From Streptomyces endocoffeicus (GTDB lineage: Bacteria > Actinomycetota > Actinomycetes > Streptomycetales > Streptomycetaceae), in the NCBI RefSeq assembly GCF_016741935.1, contig NZ_JAERRG010000001.1, positions 1,178,001 through 1,242,000 of the forward strand: a stretch of 64,000 bases of DNA. The letters are read 5' to 3'. Below the pieces are notes generated by a model. It ran no database searches, was not told the DNA's origin, and saw only the letters and a program-made list of their open reading frames with translations. Within the stretch, counting starts at the first letter, position 1; every line of letters starts with the position of its first letter. Shown here piece by piece: positions 7,722 through 14,167 of the stretch. Position numbers and translations under genes: made by a program.

Positions 7722-8972
7722 CTAGCGCGCGGCCTCCGGATAGAAGTCGCGCGAACGGCCCTTGCCGTCCTTGAGCTTTCCGAGCAGGCTCGCCGGGTAC
7801 TCGATGGCCCAGTAGCTCACCGCGGCGGCGGCCACGGCCACCACCAGCACGATGACCACGGCCAGCGGGAAGCCCTCCTGGCCGTCGGGCGGCAGCAGCC
7901 CCGCGTTGAACAGCCCCAGCATGATCGGCTCATGCCAGACGAAGAGGCTGTAGCTGGCGAGGCCGACACCGGTGAGCCAGCGGGCCGTGAGCCATGAGTG
8001 CCACCGCCCCTGCCGCCGCACATGGATGGTGCTGTACAGCAGCAGCATCCACAGCAGGGCGGACAGCGGATGGTAGAAGGTGGTGGGGAAGTCCTCCGCC
8101 TCCGTACCGGAGTAGGACAGCATGTACAGCCCCACGAGGGCGGCCGCCCGCAGCGGGATCGCCACCTTCGCGTCGAGCCGTCCGCGGTCGCCGAGGGCGA
8201 TCATCGCCACGGCGAGGCCCATGCCCGCCGCGAACCCGCCGAAGCGGGCCTGCGGACCGAAGTACACCGGCCATTCGGTGTGCGGGATGTCCAGCCCGTA
8301 GCGGGCGACCGCGATCCAGATGAACGGCCCGATGTACAGCAGGGCACAGCCCACGGCGCACACCGCCACCCGGGAGGCCCTCCGGCGCAGCGGACGGCAG
8401 ACGCGGACGGCCAGCGGGCCGAGTCCCACCAGCGCCACATAGAACATGATTTCCAGCGACAACGACCAGGTGGGGCCGATGGTGTAGAAAATCTGCTCCT
8501 GGTCGAAGACCTGGGTGAAGGTGAGGTGGTGCAGCAGATCGGACCACTCGCCGGGCAGGGTGGGATTGCGGGTGGCCCAGACGAACGTCACCGCCAGGAA
8601 GTACAGCGGGACGATCCGGATGGCCCGCCGGAAGAGGAACACCCGGCCGGGGCGGGTCGAGCCCCCGTCGATCGCCGCCCGTGCGTAGGACAGCGTCAGC
8701 AGATACGCGGAGAGGACGAAGAAGAGGTCGATGACCTCCAGCGACACCAGCGCGTTCGCGTACCGGTTGGGCACCGGTGAGTGGGCGCCGTCCCGGTCGT
8801 AGGTGTAGTACTGCTGCCAGACGTGGAAGACGACCGTGAGGAGCGCCGCCATTCCGCGGAAGCCCTGGATCTCCTGGCTCATCCGGTTCCGCGAGGGCGC
8901 GCCCTTGGCGGGCGTGCCGTTGACCGCCCGGGGGGCGGTGGTGGGCGCGATGGTCGTGGACACCGTGCTCAT
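7722..8972 (-). CDS. Membrane acyltransferase 3 family protein
   Basis: 416 residues with about ten hydrophobic segments. Acyltransferase-3 features are clear: GFRGMAALLTVVFHVWQ near 38-53 with the conserved His, FFVLSAYLLTLSYARA near 84-98, RRAIRIVPLYFLAV, and WSLSLEIMFYV. Members O-acylate sugars of cell-surface polysaccharides, antibiotics or peptidoglycan. Its ATG overlaps the stop of the upstream glycosyltransferase gene (ATGA), so the two are translationally coupled and probably modify the same extracellular glycan. The donor and acceptor are not readable. Confidence 0.9.
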   Translation of the reverse strand: MSTVSTTIAPTTAPRAVNGTPAKGAPSRNRMSQEIQGFRGMAALLTVVFHVWQQYYTYDRDGAHSPVPNRYANALVSLEVIDLFFVLSAYLLTLSYARAAIDGGSTRPGRVFLFRRAIRIVPLYFLAVTFVWATRNPTLPGEWSDLLHHLTFTQVFDQEQIFYTIGPTWSLSLEIMFYVALVGLGPLAVRVCRPLRRRASRVAVCAVGCALLYIGPFIWIAVARYGLDIPHTEWPVYFGPQARFGGFAAGMGLAVAMIALGDRGRLDAKVAIPLRAAALVGLYMLSYSGTEAEDFPTTFYHPLSALLWMLLLYSTIHVRRQGRWHSWLTARWLTGVGLASYSLFVWHEPIMLGLFNAGLLPPDGQEGFPLAVVIVLVVAVAAAAVSYWAIEYPASLLGKLKDGKGRSRDFYPEAAR

Positions 8973-11308
8973 GTCCGCTTCACCGCCTTGTCACCGGGGC
9001 GCGGGGTGACCCGCCACTGGCGGTCCCGCAGCACCTCCTTGAGGAGCGACTGACGGGCCACGATGTTCTTGAAGTGGCTGTAGAAGACGGTGGACACCAG
9101 GAGATACCGCCAGAACCACGCCCTGCGGCGGCGCAGTTCGGGCACCGCGAGCCGCCATGCGAACAGCGCCTGCACCAGCCCGGCGGACAGCGTGAACAGG
9201 GTGGCCAGCAGGCAGACCGGCACCGCCCAGTCGAGATGGTCCACTCCCCCGGCGCGCCACGCCGAGTAGAGCAGCACCGGCAGGATCTGCAGGGTCAGCC
9301 ACGGCTGGATCTCCCGCCACCCCAGCAGCACCAGCAGCCCCGCCTTCTGGCGGGTGGTGAAGGCCGGGGAACGCAAGCCCCGCCACAGGTACTTCAGCGA
9401 CACCTGGAGCCAGCCCTGGGCCCAGCGCGACCGCTGGTTCCACAGCGCCGTGAGGGTGGTAGGCGCCAGTTCGCGCGAGATGAGCGTGCGGTCGGTGGCG
9501 ATCCGGGCACCCTCGTGCAGGGCGCGCATCGTGGAGTCGATGTCCTCGGTGAGCATCGTGCCGTGCATCCGGGTCCGGGCGAGCAGGTCGGTGCGCCAGA
9601 AGCCGTTGGAGCCGCCGAAGACACCGAAGGTGTAGAGCCGGGTCCGGCCCGGGTGGCTGACGGCGTAGATGGCCTCGAACTCCACGCCCACCAGCTTGGA
9701 GACCCAAGAACTCTCGCCGTTGCGGATCACGCAGTGGCCCTGGACCACGTCATAGCCATGGGACAGCCAGTGCCAGGCGTGCTGGAAGGCGTCGGGCACC
9801 GGATGGTGGTCCGCGTCGAAGATGCCGACGAACTCACCGCGCACCCGGGTGACCGCGGCGTTGACGTTCTGCGCCTTGGAGGTGCTCCCCGCCACCGGCA
9901 TCAGCACCAGCCGCGGGTCGCGGCGGGCCATCTCGCGCAGGGTCTCCTCGACGGGCATGGGGTGCGGCGTGTTGTACGCGAGCACGATCTCCAGCTCGTT
10001 GGGGTAGTCCAGGCGCAGGAAGGACTCGATGGTGTCGACGATGGTCGCGGCCTCATTGGGCAGATACGCGGCGATGACGGCGCTGGCCGGTGGATACGGC
10101 TGCGCGGGCCGTTCCGGCCGGGGTTTGGCGTCGAGCGAGAAGAGGCACTCCAGCACGATCAGCGCGGCGGAGAGCACCAGGCCGGACACCACGACCCAGT
10201 ACGCGGCCGAGCCCACGTCCCAGCCCAGCTCGTACATCTGCTGGTAGAACACGAACGGGATGCCCACCCCGAAGAGGAGCACCAGGACGGGCGAGAGCGC
10301 CGACAGCAGGGTGCGGAGCGCGGTGGCGAGGGTACGGCGGCCGCGCCGGTGGGTGCCGCGCATCCACGCCGCGTACTTGACCGGCCGCAGATCCCGGTGG
10401 CGGATCGACTCCTCGACCGCGTTCCGGGCATTGGCGACGGCTTGGCCGCGGTCCGCGCAGTCGGCCAGCGGGGTCCAGCCGATGGCCGGGGTCAGCCGTA
10501 CGTTCTCATCGGCCACCACGAAGCGGGTCCCGGCCACGGCGTTGGCGAAGTTCTGCAGTTCGCGGCGTGCGGTGTCCTCGTCCACACCGGGCATCAGCAT
10601 CAGCAGATGGCCTTCGTCGTCCCAGCCGAGCCGGTCGCAGACGCCGCCCAGCTTCTCGGCCACTCCCGCGAGACGTTCGGCCACCTCACGGCGCACCCGC
10701 GGCCCTAACCGGGCCTCGAGGGCGGCGATCTCCGCCACACCGACCATGGCGACGACACCACCGGTGCGGCTGTCGTCGACCCGCTTGAGCTCCCGGTCGA
10801 GCTCGCCCAGGAAGTGGGGCTGGGAGTACAGGCCGGTGCGCGGGTCGAGCAGCAGATTCTCGACGGGGACCGGGACCCGGCGCAGCTTGGCCTCGATCCG
10901 GGCGGAGAGTTCGACGGGGTCGGAGGTCTCCGCCACGCAGTCGTCGGCGCCGCCGCGCAGCATGTCGGCGACACCGGTGGGGCCGGGGTCGGAGGTGACC
11001 ATCAGCAGGGGGAGCGCCCGGCCCGCGGGGACGGCGCGGACCTCGCGTATCAGGTCCAGTCCGTCGTCGACGTCGTCCAGGGCGACGATCGCGTCCGGCG
11101 GGGAGTGCCGCATCTGCCGGCTGACATCGCCGGGCTCCGCATGGCTCACCTCATGCCCGGTGGAGACGAGTGTCCGGGTCAGCCGGTCGAGCCTGGGGCC
11201 CGGTTCGCCAACCGCCAGCACATGCCCGTTCTGTCCCGCCACGTCGCCGCGAGCGGCGGGCACGGGTTGCTGGGGTTCGCGTGATCGTGGGTGGTGCGAA
11301 GTAAGCAC
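8969..11308 (-). CDS. Regulator (REC-like plus degenerate GGDEF) fused to a family 2 glycosyltransferase
   Basis: 779 residues, GTG start. Residues about 28-150 resemble a response-regulator receiver domain and about 155-325 a diguanylate cyclase fold, with GWDDEGH where an active enzyme has GGDEF, so it is likely a sensor rather than a synthase. Two membrane helices follow (about 340-420). A processive glycosyltransferase-2 domain comes next, with FDADHH near 498, LTEDIDS near 585 and QRSRW near 622, the D,D,D,Q(Q/R)xRW set of cellulose/hyaluronan-type synthases. More membrane helices close the protein. Codon 201 is TTA, the rare codon read by bldA tRNA. The gene leads an operon with an acyltransferase. 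Confidence 0.85.
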   Translation of the reverse strand: MLTSHHPRSREPQQPVPAARGDVAGQNGHVLAVGEPGPRLDRLTRTLVSTGHEVSHAEPGDVSRQMRHSPPDAIVALDDVDDGLDLIREVRAVPAGRALPLLMVTSDPGPTGVADMLRGGADDCVAETSDPVELSARIEAKLRRVPVPVENLLLDPRTGLYSQPHFLGELDRELKRVDDSRTGGVVAMVGVAEIAALEARLGPRVRREVAERLAGVAEKLGGVCDRLGWDDEGHLLMLMPGVDEDTARRELQNFANAVAGTRFVVADENVRLTPAIGWTPLADCADRGQAVANARNAVEESIRHRDLRPVKYAAWMRGTHRRGRRTLATALRTLLSALSPVLVLLFGVGIPFVFYQQMYELGWDVGSAAYWVVVSGLVLSAALIVLECLFSLDAKPRPERPAQPYPPASAVIAAYLPNEAATIVDTIESFLRLDYPNELEIVLAYNTPHPMPVEETLREMARRDPRLVLMPVAGSTSKAQNVNAAVTRVRGEFVGIFDADHHPVPDAFQHAWHWLSHGYDVVQGHCVIRNGESSWVSKLVGVEFEAIYAVSHPGRTRLYTFGVFGGSNGFWRTDLLARTRMHGTMLTEDIDSTMRALHEGARIATDRTLISRELAPTTLTALWNQRSRWAQGWLQVSLKYLWRGLRSPAFTTRQKAGLLVLLGWREIQPWLTLQILPVLLYSAWRAGGVDHLDWAVPVCLLATLFTLSAGLVQALFAWRLAVPELRRRRAWFWRYLLVSTVFYSHFKNIVARQSLLKEVLRDRQWRVTPRPGDKAVKRT

Positions 11309-11382
11309 CTGAGGGGTTCCTTTCGTGGGGGGTGCGTCACCGAACGGGCCGTGGGCACGCGGACGTTCCGGCCGGAGTCATG

Positions 11383-11470
11383 ACAGACCACGTGGCCATA
11401 ACAGACCACGTGGCCATAACAGACCACCTGGTCACGACAGACCACGTGGTCATGGCAGACCACGTGGCCC
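11383..11470. repeat. Five tandem 18-bp repeats, each with a CACGTG-type palindrome
   Basis: Units read ACAGACCACGTGGCCATA with small changes; one contains the 12-bp perfect palindrome GACCACGTGGTC and one has CACCTG. The period is exactly 18 bp over almost five copies. The array starts about 75 bp upstream of the glycosyltransferase start codon. It looks like a multi-site operator. Confidence 0.85.
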
Positions 11471-11826
11471 GCAGGCATGTGCGTGCACAGGGGCAGGCGC
11501 CTACGGGCAGGCCGGAGGACGGCGTCGCCGGGAAGGCCGGGGCGATCCGCCGTTCGGTGAGTGGTGAGAGGCGGCTACGCCGCGACCGTGGCCGATCCGC
11601 GCGGGGAGAGGTGAGATCTCCGGCGGGGTCTCGGACAGACGGGCACGACGGCGGCGGGGATCACGCGGGCGTGCTCCAGCGAATTGCGCATTAGGTCCCA
11701 TCCTGTTCGGATCGTGGGGGGCGGACCGAACATCACCAGTGCGGGGCGACCGATCTTTTGGGCTGACCGGTCGGAATCCCCAGTCTCATCGATCACTACG
11801 GAACCACACAACACATCGAAGTAACA

Positions 11827-11846
11827 CTCTCATTAACCGATGAGAG
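11827..11846. promoter_or_regulatory. Inverted repeat upstream of the FAD monooxygenase
   Basis: CTCTCAT and ATGAGAG arms of 7 bp are separated by 6 bp, in an AT-richer stretch about 200 bp before the monooxygenase ATG. It may be an operator; no regulator gene is adjacent. Confidence 0.4.
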
Positions 11847-12049
11847 AGTTCCGTTCGCCACCGATCGACCCCGGCCATGCCCAACTTCCCCTCGACACGG
11901 GGGTTTCGGAGCCCTGTCGGTACCGCGTCGGCGGCTCGTCGGCGCGTCATCGGCCCGGCGTCGGCGCCGCGTCGGTGCGGTGTCGGTGGCTCCGGCCAGA
12001 CTTTTTCGAGGCACCACATTCGGTGGTTGAATTCGGAAGGGACAACACC

Positions 12050-13231
12050 ATGCGGAATGCACGGGTTCTGATTTCCGGGGCCAGTATCGCCGGGCCCGCG
12101 CTCGCCTACTGGCTGGATCGTTATGGCTTCCGGGTCACCGCCGTGGAGCGCGCCGCGCGCCCGCGCCCGGGCGGGCAGGCGATCGACGTGCGGGGTCCGG
12201 CGCTCGAAGTGTGCGAGCGGATGGGCGTGCTGGCGGAGGTCCGGGCGCGCCGCACCGCGCTGCGCGGTATGTCGATGGTCGACGACGACGGAAAGGAGCT
12301 GTTCAGCACCACCGAGCGGACCGCGAGTGGCGGAGATCTCAACAGCTCCGATATCGAGATCCTGCGGGACGATCTGTCCTCGGTGCTGATGGCCGCGGGC
12401 GGCGACGGGATCGAGTATCTCTTCAACGATTCGATCGCCTCGCTCGTCCAGGGGCCCGACGAGGTGGCGGTCACCTTCCACCGGGGCGGTGCGCGCGCCT
12501 TCGACATCGTGGTGGCGGCCGACGGGGTGCACTCCTCCACCCGGGCCCTGGTCTTCGGCCCGGAGGAGGACTTCCTCCGCCATCTGGGGGGCTATCTGGG
12601 CGTGTGGACGGTGCCGAACTATCTGGGCCTCGACCGCTGGGAGGTCATCTACCAGATGGCCGGGGACGTCTGGGGCGGCATGCTGATGAGTGTCCGCGAC
12701 AACACCGAGGCCCGGGTCTACATCGGCATCGACTCGGACGAACCGCCCGCCACGTTCCTCGGCTCCCGGTCCGTCTCGGAGCAGAAGCGGCTGGTGGCCG
12801 AGCGGTACCGGCACGCGCGCTGGGAGATGCCACGGCTGCTAGAATACATGTGGGGGGCGCCTGACTTCCACTTCGACGCGGCGGCCCAGATCCGGATGGA
12901 TTCCTGGTCCCGTGGCCGGGTGGCCCTGGTCGGCGACGCCGGTTACTGCGGCTCACCGGCGTCCGGGCAGAGCACCAGCGTGGCCGTGGTCGGCGCCTAT
13001 GTCCTGGCGGGCGAGCTCAGGGCCGCGGACGGCGACCACGCCACGGCCTTCGCCGCCTACGAGCGCGAGCTGCGGGGCTATGTGGCGGCCAACCAGCAGC
13101 TCGCGCTGGACAACATGGCCCGGAAGCAGGCGCAGGACGCATCGGCCGGGCAGGAGCCCGACACCAACCCGACCAATATCGACGACAGCTTCTACGAGGT
13201 GGTCAACTCCTACACCCTCAAGGACTACTGA
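12050..13231 (+). CDS. FAD-dependent aromatic hydroxylase-type monooxygenase
   Basis: 393 residues; GGAAGGG lies 7-8 bases before the ATG. The N-terminal dinucleotide-binding motif GASIAGPALAYWL (about 10-22) and RPGGQAIDVRG, a middle DG motif (VAADGVHSSTR) and the C-terminal GDAGYCGSPASGQSTSVAVVGA segment (about 296-317) place it in the p-hydroxybenzoate hydroxylase class. Such enzymes use NAD(P)H and oxygen to hydroxylate phenolic or antibiotic substrates. The substrate is unknown; it stands alone with its own upstream inverted repeat. It is unlike the polyether-type epoxidase at 59149, which has a different C-terminal half. Confidence 0.85.
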   Translation: MRNARVLISGASIAGPALAYWLDRYGFRVTAVERAARPRPGGQAIDVRGPALEVCERMGVLAEVRARRTALRGMSMVDDDGKELFSTTERTASGGDLNSSDIEILRDDLSSVLMAAGGDGIEYLFNDSIASLVQGPDEVAVTFHRGGARAFDIVVAADGVHSSTRALVFGPEEDFLRHLGGYLGVWTVPNYLGLDRWEVIYQMAGDVWGGMLMSVRDNTEARVYIGIDSDEPPATFLGSRSVSEQKRLVAERYRHARWEMPRLLEYMWGAPDFHFDAAAQIRMDSWSRGRVALVGDAGYCGSPASGQSTSVAVVGAYVLAGELRAADGDHATAFAAYERELRGYVAANQQLALDNMARKQAQDASAGQEPDTNPTNIDDSFYEVVNSYTLKDY

Positions 13232-13234
13232 CCC

Positions 13235-13257
13235 GGCCCGGCGGCCGTGGCCGGGCC
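13235..13257. terminator. Short GC hairpin after the monooxygenase gene
   Basis: GGCCCGGC and GCCGGGCC pair perfectly (8 bp) around a 7-base loop, four bases past the stop codon and between convergent genes. Confidence 0.5.
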
Positions 13258-13303
13258 AGCAGCCGGAGCCAGGTCAGGAGCAGGAGCCGTAGCCGTGGCC
13301 GGG

Positions 13304-14167
13304 CTAGGACACCACGTCCTTGCGGCCGAAACCGCGGAAGGCGAACGCGACGAGCACCAGGGCGTACGCGACGGACACCGAGACGCCCTTCACCATTCCG
13401 CCCCACTCCATATGAGGCTGGAGTGCGTCCGCCCACGCGAACTGCCAGTGCGCGGGCAGGAAGTCGCGCCAGGAGCCGAGCGCGGTGACCGCGTCCAGCA
13501 CATTGCCCACGATGGTGAGCCCCACCGCGCCGCCCACCGCGCCCAGCGGCGCGTCCGTGACGGTCGAGAGCCAGAACGCCAGGGCGGCCGTGACCAGCTG
13601 GGACAGGAAGATGTACAGCACCACCAGGGTCAGCCGGACGAGGGCGTCCCCGACCGGCAGCTCACCGCCCGTGGGCATCCGCAACGGCCCCCAGCCGTAC
13701 GCCACGGTGCCCACCGCGAGCGCGACCACCGGCAGCAGCACCATGGCGGCCGCGCTGAACGCCAGGGCCACCGCCAGCTTGCTCACCAGCAGCCTGGCCC
13801 GGGGCACCGGCGCGGCCAGCAGATAGCGCAGCGAGGACCAGCTGGCCTCGGAGGCCACGGTGTCGCCGCAGAACAGCGCGACCGGCACCACCAGCAGAAA
13901 GGCGGCCGAGACGAACAGTGCGGTGGCGGCGAGGTTGGCGCCGGAGGCGGTGGCCGTGGTCATCAGGGTGACCCGGTCCTCCTGCCCCTCGGGGGTGCCA
14001 CCGATGGCGAACGCGACCACGAGGACGAACGGCAGCAAGGCCAGCACCAGGCCCATCACCAGGGTCCGGCGACGGCGCAGCTGCCGTACGGCCTCGACCC
14101 GCAGCGGCAGGGTGCGGCCGGCCCGGTAGCCGGGCGCGACCTCGGTGACCTGGGACAGGGAGCTCAC
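13304..14167 (-). CDS. ABC-2 type transporter permease
   Basis: 287 residues, GTG start overlapping the upstream stop (GTGA). Six hydrophobic segments are visible, beginning after the positively charged stretch VRQLRRRRTL. The pattern (RYLLAAPVPRARLLVSKL after the second helix, FLSQLVTAALAFWLSTVTDAPLGA later) is that of ABC-2 permeases. It is coupled to the hydrolase-ABC ATPase gene and would form the membrane pore for that ATPase. The substrate is unknown. Confidence 0.85.
   Translation of the reverse strand: MSSLSQVTEVAPGYRAGRTLPLRVEAVRQLRRRRTLVMGLVLALLPFVLVVAFAIGGTPEGQEDRVTLMTTATASGANLAATALFVSAAFLLVVPVALFCGDTVASEASWSSLRYLLAAPVPRARLLVSKLAVALAFSAAAMVLLPVVALAVGTVAYGWGPLRMPTGGELPVGDALVRLTLVVLYIFLSQLVTAALAFWLSTVTDAPLGAVGGAVGLTIVGNVLDAVTALGSWRDFLPAHWQFAWADALQPHMEWGGMVKGVSVSVAYALVLVAFAFRGFGRKDVVS

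Larger units (their letters stand above)
11309..12049. other. Long divergent intergenic region
   Basis: About 740 bp between the minus-strand glycosyltransferase and the plus-strand monooxygenase. It holds the CACGTG repeat array, a hairpin-like inverted repeat near 11827-11846, an AT-richer stretch (about 11690-11850) suited to promoters, and a GTCGG-rich stretch (about 11915-11990). Short open frames here (for example the minus-strand frame 11575-11814) lack family resemblance and I do not call them. Confidence 0.6.

Noticed and set aside
11383..11470. CRISPR array
   Set aside because: Units are contiguous 18-bp repeats without spacers and there are no cas genes.
11179..11478. Minus-strand frame with a repeated HVVCHD/HVVCYG peptide
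   Set aside because: The repeat peptide only reflects the 18-bp array being a multiple of three; the frame overlaps the glycosyltransferase start in another frame and has no ribosome site I trust.
11575..11814. Possible 79-residue minus-strand gene or leader peptide in the 11.3-12.0 kb gap
   Set aside because: No family resemblance, no convincing ribosome-binding site, and the composition matches non-coding neighbours.
12050..13231. The FAD monooxygenase as part of the polyketide pathway
   Set aside because: It is 18 kb from the PKS operon, behind several unrelated genes and terminators, and belongs to the aromatic hydroxylase class.
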